Numbered from the stretch's first letter, positions 35,363 through 44,413 are shown. The stretch is DNA of 64,000 nt from an uncultured Prevotella sp. (GCA_905234265.1 CAJOHJ010000004.1:111893-175892); one strand, 5' to 3'. The notes: generated by a model from the sequence alone, not told the origin. Made by a program: numbers and translations.

Positions 35363-35408
35363 AATTATCTCACAGAGATAATTCCGTAACTCTGCATGTT
35401 ACGGAATT
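35363..35408. repeat. short palindromic member of the ATTATCTC repeat family
   Basis: A palindrome AATTATCTCACAGAGATAATT-type core (35363-35383) is followed by a second palindrome CCGTAACTCTGCATGTTACGG. No tandem units are present; this may be a minimal or eroded copy. The rest of the 580-bp gap (35137-35716) holds the gpmI terminator, the DUF2023 promoter and nothing else recognisable. Confidence 0.75.
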
Positions 35409-35637
35409 CTGTTGCGACATGAAATATGCCTTTTCAAGCATAAACCGCTGAAAATCAGGCAACAAACCTTTTTCCGGATTTTTGGCGATTTTTCCGCCCG
35501 AAAGGACGTTCGTGACTTCTGTGCCAGTTTTTGCGACCTCCATTGTCGGTTTTGTAAACAATTTTTACCACGCGAGGTTAATCACGAAAGAGTAGCCGCC
35601 ACGCCGCCCAGCCAGCGGAAACCATTACTTTTAAGTA

Positions 35638-35668
35638 TTGCAGAAACGGCTGACTTGCAATACCTTTG
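35638..35668 (+). promoter_or_regulatory. Bacteroidetes promoter for the DUF2023 gene
   Basis: TTG -33 (35638-35640) and TACCTTTG -7 (35661-35668) have a 20-bp spacer. The leader is about 44 nt. Confidence 0.7.
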
Positions 35669-35716
35669 TCAACGAAATCAGTTGTTTAACCACATAATTC
35701 AGCCATTCCACCAATC

Positions 35717-36094
35717 ATGACCAAGACTGCCGAAAAAGTTACGCTGCCCCCAGAGATGAAAGTCCTGATGAACCACATCTATGAGTATAAGAAAGGTGTG
35801 CGCCAGATGGTGCTATTCACGTGCAACCGCCGCTACGAGCTTGTTGCCACACGGCGGCTGAACAACCAGCAGATAGACTACGTGGTGCAGCAGGCAGGCC
35901 GCGAAAACATCAACGTCTACTTCGGCCGCCCGGAATGTCTCGACGCCATCCGCCTGATAGTCACACGGCCGCTGAACGAGCTGACTCCCGAGGAGGACTT
36001 CATACTGGGTGCGCTGCTGGGCTACGACATCTGCGCACAGTGCCGCCGCTACTGCGAGCGCAGCAAGCGCAGGCAGCAGACCATGACGGCGTGA
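35717..36094 (+). CDS. DUF2023 family protein
   Basis: The product is 125 residues, cytoplasmic. The family's landmarks are visible: MNHIYEYKKGVRQMVLFT, then IDYVVQQAGRENINVYFG, then LNELTPEEDFILGALLGYDI. Members are known mainly from Bacteroidetes, often near a flavodoxin gene, but none is present here. The C-terminus is Cys/Arg rich (CAQCRRYCERSKRR), with a CxxC that could bind metal; this is only a guess. Single-gene unit with its own promoter. Confidence 0.75.
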   Translation: MTKTAEKVTLPPEMKVLMNHIYEYKKGVRQMVLFTCNRRYELVATRRLNNQQIDYVVQQAGRENINVYFGRPECLDAIRLIVTRPLNELTPEEDFILGALLGYDICAQCRRYCERSKRRQQTMTA

Positions 36095-36194
36095 CAATGG
36101 ACTGGAGCGCAGGAATAAATGTCCAGCGTACACGATTACGTAAATTTTAAGTTTATTTTTGTTAAATCTTCTGCAATATGTAATAATTAATGTA

Positions 36195-36202
36195 TACTTT
36201 TG
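36195..36202 (+). promoter_or_regulatory. -7 element for the LruC-like lipoprotein gene
   Basis: TACTTTTG matches TAnnTTTG. The -33 side is weak (CTG about 21 bp upstream). The leader is about 63 nt, which supports the ATG at 36270 over the in-frame start at 36216. Confidence 0.6.
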
Positions 36203-36269
36203 CAGCGGATGTTGAGTGTTTTCAGACATTTATCACAACAAAAATAAATCATTAAACCAACTAACAGCA

Positions 36270-37607
36270 ATGAAAAAGTATTTGATGATGGCCCTCGCTG
36301 TACTCGCAGTCGTCAGCTGCTCAAAGGACAAGATGGACTTCAGCGACCTGACCCAGGCCGAAAGAGACAAGAAAATCTACGAGGACAACTTCCGCGCCTA
36401 TCTGAACAACCAGGCCATTGACGCCGGTCAGACATGGGGCTTCGGCGACAACATCTCACGCGGCGTAACACGCGGTTCCAACACCAATGGCAACCAGTGG
36501 GAAGACCAGGGATGGACAGTGCCCGCCGACATCACTGCCGAGGAAATTGCAAAGGTGAAGGCAGTATTCGCCCAGAAGGGTGAGGCCAGCTACACATCAC
36601 TGGTCGACTGGAACGACTATTTCGTTCAGCAGGTATACTGCGGCGACTCTGTGTACTACGCAAAGAACGGCCAGCCTGTCACCGGCGCACAGCACATGGA
36701 CCATCTGATTACCGTGGAGACCATTGGTGTCAACATCATCAGCTGGTGGCCTTACGAGGAGGAAGTCGTAACCATCGACCCCACAGACCAGCACATCAAC
36801 AACTTCAATAATGCAAGCTGCCCCGACAGCTGGGTGTCTGAGAAGACTGGCAAGAAGCTTGAGAACATCATGCTGATGACTACCAGCAACACCAACAAGT
36901 TCGGCTTCATTTCTTCTGAGGACAGCAAGGTGCACTACAACTTCCGCATGGAGGAAATCGACGGTGCCTACTATGTTGGCTTCGACTTCGAGGCTTCTGG
37001 CGAGAATCCCAACCAGCAGGTTGACCGCGACTTCGTCTACGACGACTGGATTGTGAAGATTGTTCCGGGCAAGGGCGTCAGCGAGCCAAACCTCCGCATA
37101 CTTGCCGAGGATCTGAGCGCTACAGGCAACAGCGACTTCGACTTCAACGACGCTGTCATCGACGTTGAAATGGGCAGCCCCGCAAAGGTTAAGATCATCG
37201 CCGCCGGTGCTACCCTGCCTATCCGCATCAACGGTAAGGACGAGTGGGAAATCCACAGACTGCTTATGGGCAACAGCACTCAGACCTTCAACGACAACGG
37301 TGCTGCTATCCGCCAGAAGATGATCAACACTGGTGCCAAGGCCGACATCAACGGTGTTCCTGCCGTCTATGTTCCTGGCTTCGCCGAGACCATCACCTCT
37401 GCTGCCGAGGCTAACACCAAGGTCAAGCTGGAAGTCTTCAAGAACGGCGTTTGGCAGGAGCTGACCGCCAAGAAGGGCGAACCCGCCTGCAAGCTGGCTG
37501 TAAGCACTACCTTCGGCTATCTCGCCGAGAAGGAAAGCATCAAGGACGAGTATCCTACATTCCTTGAGTGGGCTACTGGCACAAACTTCCGCTCTAAGTG
37601 GTGGTAA
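36270..37607 (+). CDS. lipoprotein with LruC/DUF4842-like domain
   Basis: The product is 445 residues. The lipoprotein signal MKKYLMMALAVLAVVSC is followed by SKDKMDFSDL. The middle part is unassigned and beta-rich. From about 255 onward (DDWIVKIVPGKG, then GNSDFDFNDAVIDVEM) the pattern resembles the LruC domain of Bacteroidales surface proteins: an acidic SDFDFND calcium-type loop and an ending with a tryptophan-rich PTFLEWATGT..RSKWW. Function unknown, presumably cell surface. Single gene. Confidence 0.65.
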   Translation: MKKYLMMALAVLAVVSCSKDKMDFSDLTQAERDKKIYEDNFRAYLNNQAIDAGQTWGFGDNISRGVTRGSNTNGNQWEDQGWTVPADITAEEIAKVKAVFAQKGEASYTSLVDWNDYFVQQVYCGDSVYYAKNGQPVTGAQHMDHLITVETIGVNIISWWPYEEEVVTIDPTDQHINNFNNASCPDSWVSEKTGKKLENIMLMTTSNTNKFGFISSEDSKVHYNFRMEEIDGAYYVGFDFEASGENPNQQVDRDFVYDDWIVKIVPGKGVSEPNLRILAEDLSATGNSDFDFNDAVIDVEMGSPAKVKIIAAGATLPIRINGKDEWEIHRLLMGNSTQTFNDNGAAIRQKMINTGAKADINGVPAVYVPGFAETITSAAEANTKVKLEVFKNGVWQELTAKKGEPACKLAVSTTFGYLAEKESIKDEYPTFLEWATGTNFRSKWW

Positions 37608-37647
37608 AAAATAATCAGGAGACTTTTTCCCTAACCATACAGGACTA

Positions 37648-37744
37648 ATCTCCTACGGTTTTTACGGATTTTACAGATTTTTCGCTGTTGTGTAATATCG
37701 GCAGACCATGATAATCTGTAAAATCCGTAAAATCTGTAGGAGAT
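37648..37744. repeat. 97-bp element with 32-bp imperfect inverted repeats
   Basis: The left arm (37648-37679) and right arm (37713-37744) are complementary at about 29 of 32 positions around a 33-nt loop. Each arm contains TTTACGGATTTTACAGATT. It is too long for a simple terminator and resembles a miniature mobile or REP-like element, though it may also stop transcription. Confidence 0.75.
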
Positions 37745-37760
37745 ATTTATCAAAGAAACC

Positions 37761-39050
37761 ATGGTACTCAACTACATCTGGATAGCATTCTTTCTGACAG
37801 CCTTCGTGGTTGCACTGGTAAAACTCATATTCTTCGGCGACTTCGACGTGTTCCCTGCAATGATGGACTCCACGTTCGCATCGTCGAAGACGGCCTTCGA
37901 AATCTCACTGGGACTCACCGGCGTGCTGTCGCTGTGGCTCGGCATCATGAAGGTGGGCGAGAAAGGCGGCGTGGTCAACGTGCTGGCACGACTGCTCAGC
38001 CCCGTGTTTGCCAAGCTGTTCCCCGACATTCCCAAGGGGCATCCCGTGACGGGCAGCATATTCATGAACATTGCCGCCAACATGCTGGGACTGGACAATG
38101 CCGCAACGCCCCTGGGACTGAAGGCCATGGAGCAGCTGAAGGAAATCAGCGACGAGCGGCTGAAAGGCATGAGGGAGCGCGGCGAAATCAGCGAAGAAAG
38201 ACAGCAGCAGATGGCCCTTACGGCCACCAACCCCATGATAATGTTCCTCGTGCTGAACACCAGCGGACTGACGCTAATCCCGGTGAGCATCATGGTCTAC
38301 CGCGCACAGATGGGCGCCCAGCAGCCTACCGACATCTTCATTCCCATACTGCTGGCAACATTCTTCTCCACGCTGGCAGGCGTCATCATTACTTCCTTGT
38401 TCCAGCGCATCAACCTGCTAAACCGCACGCTGCTGCTGACGCTGGGAGGAGCCTGCGCAGTGGTGGCAGCCATCATCTGGGGCTTCGCACAGATGGACGG
38501 CGACACCATGAACAAGGTCAGCACGTCGGCAGCCAACATTCTGCTGATGACTATCATCGTGGGCTTCATCGTTGCCGGCATGCGCAAGAAGGTGAACGTC
38601 TACGAGGCTTTCATAGAGGGTGCCAAGGACGGCTTCACGACGGCCGTGCGCATCATTCCCTATCTGGTGGCCATTCTCGTTGGAATCGGCGTTTTCCGCG
38701 CCTCCGGCACTATGGACATGCTCATCAGCGGCATGCGGTCGGCAGTGGAGGCAACGGGCGTCAACGGACAGTGGGTCGACGCACTGCCGACGGCACTCAT
38801 GAAGCCGCTGAGCGGCAGTGGGGCAAGGGGAATGATGGTCGACGCAATGACTACCTACGGTGCCGACTCCTTTGTAGGCCGCCTGTCGTGCATCTTCCAG
38901 GGAAGCACAGACACCACGTTCTACATACTCGCCGTCTACTTCGGCTCGGTGGGCATCAGGAACACACGCCATGCCGTCACCTGCGGACTGGCTGCCGACG
39001 CAGCGGGAATAGTGGCCGCCATCGTCATCAGCTACATGTTCTTCGGATAA
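37761..39050 (+). CDS. nucleoside-recognition (SpmA/SpmB-like fusion) membrane protein
   Basis: The product is 429 residues with about ten hydrophobic segments. Two Gate/nucleoside-recognition halves are seen. The first resembles SpmA (MMDSTFASSKTAFEISLGLTGVLSLWLGIMKVGEKGG, split as MMDSTFASSKTAFEIS and LGLTGVLSLWLGIMKVGEK). The second resembles SpmB (AIRIIPYLVAILVGIGVFRASG-like stretch and GSTDTTFYILAVYFGSVGI). Family members are linked to spore maturation in Firmicutes, but the organism here is not a spore former, so the substrate is unknown. Confidence 0.85.
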   Translation: MVLNYIWIAFFLTAFVVALVKLIFFGDFDVFPAMMDSTFASSKTAFEISLGLTGVLSLWLGIMKVGEKGGVVNVLARLLSPVFAKLFPDIPKGHPVTGSIFMNIAANMLGLDNAATPLGLKAMEQLKEISDERLKGMRERGEISEERQQQMALTATNPMIMFLVLNTSGLTLIPVSIMVYRAQMGAQQPTDIFIPILLATFFSTLAGVIITSLFQRINLLNRTLLLTLGGACAVVAAIIWGFAQMDGDTMNKVSTSAANILLMTIIVGFIVAGMRKKVNVYEAFIEGAKDGFTTAVRIIPYLVAILVGIGVFRASGTMDMLISGMRSAVEATGVNGQWVDALPTALMKPLSGSGARGMMVDAMTTYGADSFVGRLSCIFQGSTDTTFYILAVYFGSVGIRNTRHAVTCGLAADAAGIVAAIVISYMFFG

Positions 39051-39115
39051 GGCGGCACTTCGAGGCTCTTAATATTTTTTATTCCTTTTTTTTACGCCAA
39101 ACGGAAGAAAAGGTG

Positions 39116-39123
39116 TAATTTTG
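39116..39123 (+). promoter_or_regulatory. -7 element for the flippase gene
   Basis: TAATTTTG fits TAnnTTTG. The ATG lies only 8 bp further, implying a leader of about 5 nt. Confidence 0.55.
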
Positions 39124-39131
39124 CGTCCGTT

Positions 39132-40631
39132 ATGGCTAATTTCCAATCGCTGGCAAAAGACACTGCCATCTACGGACTGTCGAGCATCGTCGGCAGGTTC
39201 CTCAACTATCTGCTCGTGCCGCTCTACACGCACTACATGCCACGTGAGAGCGGCGACTACGGCGTGAGTACCAACATCTACGCATACACGGCACTCATCA
39301 TGGTGCTGCTGACATTCGGCATGGAGACAACGCTGTTCCGCTTTGCCAACGACACTGGAAAGACTACCGGCGACGGCAAGACGGCAATGATGCCTAAGCT
39401 GCACGCCGACACAGTGTTCACCACCACGCTGGCAGTGGTGGCTGCGCTGACGGCAGTGTTCCTGCTGACAGTCTTCGCCGGAATAGGCCCCATATCGAAT
39501 GCGCTGGGCTACGGCACACACCCTGAATACTTGCTGATGATGGCCCTCGTGGTGGCACAGGACGCCCTGCAGGCAATACCGTTCAGCTATCTGAGGTTCC
39601 AGAAGCGCGCGGTGAGGTTCGCATCGCTGAAAATGCTATTCATAGTGCTGAACATCGCAATGAACGTGGTGTGCTTCGTGCTGATGGGCAGGACACAGGT
39701 GTTCTACGTGTTCCTGATAAACCTGGTGTGCACAAGCCTGATAACGCTGTGCTTCATTCCCGACCTGCTGCGCATACACTGGAACTTCGACAAGTCGATG
39801 CTCAGGAGCATGCTCAGCTACTCATGGCCGATACTCATCCTCGGCATTGCCGGCATTCTGAACCAGGTGGCCGACAAAATCATCTTTCCCTTGGTATACC
39901 CCGACGCCGCGCAGGCAAACGTCGAGCTGGGCATCTACGGCTCGTGCGTGAAGATTGCAATGATCATGGCCATGATTACGCAGGCCTTCCGCTATGCCTA
40001 CGAGCCGATAGTCTTTGCCAAGCAGCGCGACGCCGACAAGAAGGAATACTACGCCATGGCCATGAAGTACTTCCTAATATTCACCCTGCTGGCATTCCTC
40101 TGCGTAGTGGGATGGATGCCGCTGCTGCAGTACATCATAGGTGCCGACTACCGCGAAGGCCTCGGCGTGGTGCCTATAGTGATGGCGGCGGAGATAATGA
40201 TGGGCGTCTACTTCAACCTGTCGTTCTGGTATAAGCTGACCGACAAGACCATCTACGGCGCATGGTTCTCGCTGGCCGGATGTGCGGTGCTGTTTGCCGT
40301 CAACATAATCTTTATACCCAAATACGGCTATTGGGCATGCGCCTGGGGCGGCGTGGCTGGCTACGGAACGGCAATGGTGCTGAGCTACGTCGTAGGGCAG
40401 AAGAAAAACCCCATACCCTACCCCATGCAGAGCATTGCGGCATACGTGCTGATGACAGTCATTATTTATCTGATGATGAACTACATGCCGGCGGCCTACC
40501 AGATGTCTGACATTGCGCAGCTGGCATTCAACACGCTGTGCATAGCATTCTTCGTAAGCTATATACTGCACAACGACCTGCCGCTGGCAAGCCTGCCCGT
40601 CATCGGCAAGTTCTTCAGAAAGAAAGCGTAA
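39132..40631 (+). CDS. polysaccharide flippase (MOP/Wzx-like)
   Basis: The product is 499 residues with about 12-14 membrane segments. N-terminal signature LAKDTAIYGLSSIVGRFLNYLLVPLYTHY is typical of oligosaccharide flippases in Bacteroidetes (written here in two parts: LAKDTAIYGLSSIVGRF and LNYLLVPLYTHY). GDYGV in the first loop and a conserved SYSWPILILGIAGILNQ segment in the middle support this. Probably moves lipid-linked glycan units across the inner membrane. No glycan synthesis genes are adjacent, so the glycan is unknown. Confidence 0.85.
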   Translation: MANFQSLAKDTAIYGLSSIVGRFLNYLLVPLYTHYMPRESGDYGVSTNIYAYTALIMVLLTFGMETTLFRFANDTGKTTGDGKTAMMPKLHADTVFTTTLAVVAALTAVFLLTVFAGIGPISNALGYGTHPEYLLMMALVVAQDALQAIPFSYLRFQKRAVRFASLKMLFIVLNIAMNVVCFVLMGRTQVFYVFLINLVCTSLITLCFIPDLLRIHWNFDKSMLRSMLSYSWPILILGIAGILNQVADKIIFPLVYPDAAQANVELGIYGSCVKIAMIMAMITQAFRYAYEPIVFAKQRDADKKEYYAMAMKYFLIFTLLAFLCVVGWMPLLQYIIGADYREGLGVVPIVMAAEIMMGVYFNLSFWYKLTDKTIYGAWFSLAGCAVLFAVNIIFIPKYGYWACAWGGVAGYGTAMVLSYVVGQKKNPIPYPMQSIAAYVLMTVIIYLMMNYMPAAYQMSDIAQLAFNTLCIAFFVSYILHNDLPLASLPVIGKFFRKKA

Positions 40632-40664
40632 CCACACATTGCCCCGGAATTCTGTAAAGGTAAA

Positions 40665-41201
40665 AACATGAATTACCATGAATTGAACATGAATGATTCA
40701 TTAATTTTTATATCATAATCAGCTGGAATGGACCCGAAAAAATATAAAGATATTGTCTATCAAATCATTGGTGCTGCCATGGAAGTTCACAATAACATGA
40801 ACTGGGGCCTACTGGAGCCTGTCTATAATGAGGCTCTGCATCTTGAATTGGAAGAGCGTGGCATCCACAGCGAACGAGAGCAGTCACTGCCATGCTATTA
40901 TAAGCACCATCTTATGGAAAAACGCTATCAGATGGATTTGGTTGTCGGCGACATTATTGTGGAGCTGAAGTCTGTCAGTGAATTGACTTCTGCACACCGC
41001 GCTCAACTGTTCAACTATCTCCGGCTAACGAAGAAACCCATTGGCCTGCTTATTAACTTCGGACAAGAAAGCCTGCAAGGAGAACGCTATGCCTTCTGCG
41101 AAGACAACAATGAATGCATACTCCTTGACAAGAATATGGAACCTTTTTTCCTCAATAATAATTTTTGACAAATTCATGTACAATTCATGGCAATTCATGT
41201 T
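40665..41201. mobile_element. GxxExxY gene cassette with 31-bp inverted-repeat ends
   Basis: The left end (40665-40695) reads AACATGAATTACCATGAATT then GAACATGAATG. The right end (41170-41201) is its near-complement, AAATTCATGTACAATTCATG then GCAATTCATGTT. About 28 of 31 bases match. Each end holds three ATGAAT(T) iterons spaced 10-11 bp. The only gene inside is the GxxExxY ORF. No transposase is present and no clear target-site duplication was seen. Mobility is inferred. Confidence 0.6.
40728..41168 (+). CDS. GxxExxY family protein (PDDEXK-type nuclease fold)
   Basis: The product is 146 residues. The naming motif is present as GLLEPVY near residue 27, followed by YNEALHLELEERGI. A core MDLVVGDIIVELKSV matches the D...ExK of PDDEXK nucleases. 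HRAQLFNYLRLTKKPIGLLINFG completes the fold (given as HRAQLFNYLRLTKK and PIGLLINFG). Biological function of the family is not established. The A/T-richer sequence and codon use differ from the neighbours, and the gene lies between inverted repeats, which suggests transfer as a unit. Confidence 0.9.
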   Translation: MDPKKYKDIVYQIIGAAMEVHNNMNWGLLEPVYNEALHLELEERGIHSEREQSLPCYYKHHLMEKRYQMDLVVGDIIVELKSVSELTSAHRAQLFNYLRLTKKPIGLLINFGQESLQGERYAFCEDNNECILLDKNMEPFFLNNNF

Positions 41202-41237
41202 AAGAATAAAAACAATAAACTATCATTCATGCTAAAT

Positions 41238-43352
41238 ATGAAAAAAATATTAGTTTCATTAATGTGCCTCTGCACACTTGGCGCACATGCCGACGAGGGC
41301 ATGTGGACGCTCTACGACTTGCCGACAGCTATTTACGACCAAATGGTGCAGGAGGGATTCCAACTGCCACAGGAACAGCTATACAACGCTCCCAACGCCG
41401 TGAGGCACGCCGTGGTGAACTTCGGTGGCTTCTGCTCGGGAGTAGTAGTGTCGCAGGACGGACTGGTGTTCACTAACCATCACTGCGGCTTCGATGCCAT
41501 ACGCAAGCACAGCACTGTAGAACACGACTACATGCTGAACGGATTTGTGGCTAACAGCTACGAGGAAGAACTGCCCAACAAGGGACTCTTCGTGAGCTTC
41601 ATGATTGAGCAGTCGGACGTGACAGAACAGCTGAAAGCCATGGGAATTGACACAATGTCTGCAAGAAAAACGGAAATGTTTGTAGATTCTATAGAAAACG
41701 CATGGCACAAGGAACTGAGAAAGCAGGACTCGACCCTGAGGCTGGAACTGAAGCCGTTCTATGAGGGAAACAAATACTACAAGACCATTTACCGCGATTT
41801 CAACGACGTAAGGCTGGTGTTCACCGTGCCAAAGTCGATGGGCAAGTTCGGAGGCGAGACAGACAACTGGATGTGGCCGCGACAGACGTGCGACTTCTCC
41901 GTATTCCGCATCTATGCCAACCCGGAAACCAACGGTCCGGCTGAATATTCTCCGCAGAACGTGCCATTCCATCCGCAGACATGGGCACCCGTGTCGCTGA
42001 AGGGATACAAGGCCGGCGACTTCTCGATGGTGATGGGCTATCCCGGCAGCACCAGCCGCTATCTGTCGAGCTACGGCATCGAGGAGAGACGCAACGCCAT
42101 CAATGCCACGATGGTGCAGGCAAGGGCTGTCAAGCAGGAAATAATGATGCGCCACATGCTGCAATCGGAGGCTATAAGAATAATGTATGAGTCGAAGTAC
42201 GCTCACTCAAGCAATTACTGGAAGAACTCTATCGGCATGAACAAATGCATCGATTCCACCGGCTTGATAGGACAGAAGCAGATGTTTGAGGCAACCATCA
42301 GGCAGTGGCAGGACTCTACGGGATTCCTGAAGGGACAGCTTGACTTCGCACGCCTGGAGAAACTATACAAAGAAAGGTTCGACGCCATGAGGGCGCTGGT
42401 GTATTACAGCGAAACGTGGGGACGCGAGTGCGACCAGCTGACGCTGCGCGCCAAGAAAGTGCATAACGGCATCGAAGTGAAGGGACCGGAAGACAACAAG
42501 AAGAAACAATTCATCGAATTCACCGACAACAGCAAGCAGTGGGACCAGGAAACCGACCGCGAGCTGCTGGCCGCACTTATGCGCAACTATCGCCTGAACG
42601 TGGACAAGGAATTCCATCCTGCTTTCTTCAGGGAAATCGACTCGCTGTATCACGGCAACTACAGGGCTTACGTTGACTATCTCTACGACCACTCCCTTTT
42701 GATGAAGAGCGGCAAAAAAATCTATATCAACAAGAAAAACTACGACAAAGACCCTGGTGTGCTCTACGGACAGGACTTGCTGCTGCTTATGACCGACTTG
42801 CAGATTGCCATCTACAAGATTACCGAAGACATCGAAGAGCAGGAAAAGATGCTCTGCGCTGCCAAGCTGCGCATGGAGCAGGACCTGCCGAACTATTCCG
42901 ACGCTAACTTCACGCTGCGCATGAGCTACGGACAAATCGGCGAATATTCGCTCGGCGGAAGGCCGTCGGGATATTACACCACTGCACGATCGCTGTGGGA
43001 CAAGATGCAGCAGGCTGACAAGGTGGCGGAATACTTCGCCGAGCCTGTCATGCACGAACTGCTGTCAGCCAAAGACTTTGGCAAATACAGCGACCCGCTG
43101 ACGGGAACCATGCAGCTGTGCTTCCTTTCCAACAACGACATCACGGGAGGCAACAGCGGATCGCCGGTATTCAACGGACGCGGAGAACTGATAGGCCTGG
43201 CATTCGACGGAAACTGGGACTCGCTGGCCAGCGACATCTTCTTTGACCGCCAGCTGGCAAGGACTATCAGCGTAGACATACGCTTCGTGCTGTACATGAT
43301 GGACCGCTGGGGACATGCAGAACGCCTGATAAAGGAAATTGCAGCAAAATAA
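41238..43352 (+). CDS. S46 family dipeptidyl-peptidase, DPP7-like
   Basis: Periplasmic serine peptidase removing dipeptides from peptide N-termini, used by asaccharolytic Bacteroidetes to feed on protein. The product is 704 residues from the ATG that starts the signal peptide (MKKILVSLMCLCTLGAHA). An upstream in-frame start at 41187 would read through the cassette's inverted repeat. Catalytic His in VFTNHHCGFDAI and Ser in TGGNSGSPVFNG. The residue 18 positions after the Ser is Gly (AFDGNWDS). In the characterised Porphyromonas enzymes this position is Gly in DPP7 and Arg in the acid-specific DPP11, so broad DPP7-type specificity is expected. The last codons are the first unit of a 21-bp tandem repeat. 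dusB follows. Confidence 0.92.
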   Translation: MKKILVSLMCLCTLGAHADEGMWTLYDLPTAIYDQMVQEGFQLPQEQLYNAPNAVRHAVVNFGGFCSGVVVSQDGLVFTNHHCGFDAIRKHSTVEHDYMLNGFVANSYEEELPNKGLFVSFMIEQSDVTEQLKAMGIDTMSARKTEMFVDSIENAWHKELRKQDSTLRLELKPFYEGNKYYKTIYRDFNDVRLVFTVPKSMGKFGGETDNWMWPRQTCDFSVFRIYANPETNGPAEYSPQNVPFHPQTWAPVSLKGYKAGDFSMVMGYPGSTSRYLSSYGIEERRNAINATMVQARAVKQEIMMRHMLQSEAIRIMYESKYAHSSNYWKNSIGMNKCIDSTGLIGQKQMFEATIRQWQDSTGFLKGQLDFARLEKLYKERFDAMRALVYYSETWGRECDQLTLRAKKVHNGIEVKGPEDNKKKQFIEFTDNSKQWDQETDRELLAALMRNYRLNVDKEFHPAFFREIDSLYHGNYRAYVDYLYDHSLLMKSGKKIYINKKNYDKDPGVLYGQDLLLLMTDLQIAIYKITEDIEEQEKMLCAAKLRMEQDLPNYSDANFTLRMSYGQIGEYSLGGRPSGYYTTARSLWDKMQQADKVAEYFAEPVMHELLSAKDFGKYSDPLTGTMQLCFLSNNDITGGNSGSPVFNGRGELIGLAFDGNWDSLASDIFFDRQLARTISVDIRFVLYMMDRWGHAERLIKEIAAK

Positions 43353-43438
43353 CCAGGAATAACAGCAAAACGAGCAGGAATAACAGCAAAACAAGCAGAA
43401 ATAGCAGCTAAATAACCAGAAATAGCAGCTAAATAAGC
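43334..43438. repeat. five 21-bp tandem repeats across the S46 gene stop codon
   Basis: Units begin at 43334, 43355, 43376, 43397 and 43418. The first spans the last codons and stop of the S46 gene (GAAATTGCAGCAAAATAAC). The others are copies, two of which keep the stop (GCAGCTAAATAA). The array ends 6 bp before the dusB ATG, so it forms the whole gap. Confidence 0.92.
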
Positions 43439-43444
43439 AAAAAG

Positions 43445-44413
43445 ATGAAGATAGGAAACGTAGACCTTGGAGAACGCCCGTTGTTTCTCGCACCTATGGA
43501 GGACGTCACCGACATAGGCTTCAGGAAGCTGTGCAAGCGCTTCGGGGCTGCAATGGTCTACACCGAATTCGTCAGCGCCGAGGCATTGGTGCGCGACGTG
43601 AAGTCGACCGTCAGCAAGCTGGCCATCAGCGATGAGGAACGCCCGGTGGGCATTCAAATCTACGGCCGCGACACTGATGCAATGGTGGAGGCGGCAAAGA
43701 TTGTCGAGCAGGCAGGACCCGACGTCATCGACCTGAACTTCGGCTGCCCGGTGAAGAAAGTCGCTGGCAAGGGCGCCGGTGCAGGCATGCTGCAGAACAT
43801 TCCAAAACTGCTTGACATAACAGAAAAGGTGGTCAACGCCGTCAGTCTGCCCGTCACCGTGAAGACACGCCTCGGATGGAACAGTGAGCAACTCATCATC
43901 ACCACTCTCGCAGAACAGCTGCAGCAATGCGGCATAAAGGCACTGACGATACACGGCCGCACAAGGGCACAGATGTATACCGGCACAGCCGACTGGACGC
44001 TCATCGGCGAAGTCAGGAAGAACCCGGCAATCCACATCCCCATAATCGGCAACGGCGACATAAAAAGCATCAGTGATGCCGACGAGGCGTTCAGACAGTG
44101 GGGCGTCGACGCCGTCATGATTGGGCGCGCAACATTCGGCTGTCCCTGGCTGTTCAGCAGGCGCGAACTCACCCTCGACGAAAAGATTGACGTCCTGGAA
44201 GAGCAGCTGCGCATCAACGTTGAACGCATCGACGAGTACCGCGGCGTATTGCACACTCGCCGGCACCTTGCAGCGACGCCCGTGCTGAAGGGTATTCCCA
44301 ATTTCCGCGACACCCGCATCCGCCTGCTGAGGGCTGAACGGGCCGCAGACGTAATAGCCATTCTTGAGGAATGCCGCCAACGGTTACAAAGTGAGACTGT
44401 GAACGTCATTTAA
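43445..44413 (+). CDS. dusB: tRNA-dihydrouridine synthase
   Basis: FMN enzyme reducing uridines in the D-loop of tRNA. The product is 322 residues. Landmarks: LFLAPMEDVTDIGFR at the N-terminus, PVGIQIYGRDTDAM, DLNFGCPVKKVAGKGAGAG with the catalytic Cys, LPVTVKTRLGWN, LTIHGRTRAQMYTG, IPIIGNGDIKS and AVMIGRATFGCPWLF. The short 21-bp repeat array directly precedes the start codon, and another begins at its stop. Confidence 0.95.
   Translation: MKIGNVDLGERPLFLAPMEDVTDIGFRKLCKRFGAAMVYTEFVSAEALVRDVKSTVSKLAISDEERPVGIQIYGRDTDAMVEAAKIVEQAGPDVIDLNFGCPVKKVAGKGAGAGMLQNIPKLLDITEKVVNAVSLPVTVKTRLGWNSEQLIITTLAEQLQQCGIKALTIHGRTRAQMYTGTADWTLIGEVRKNPAIHIPIIGNGDIKSISDADEAFRQWGVDAVMIGRATFGCPWLFSRRELTLDEKIDVLEEQLRINVERIDEYRGVLHTRRHLAATPVLKGIPNFRDTRIRLLRAERAADVIAILEECRQRLQSETVNVI

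Noticed and set aside
37761..39050. Evidence of sporulation
   Set aside because: The SpmA/SpmB-like domains occur widely in non-spore-forming bacteria, and nothing else here suggests spores.
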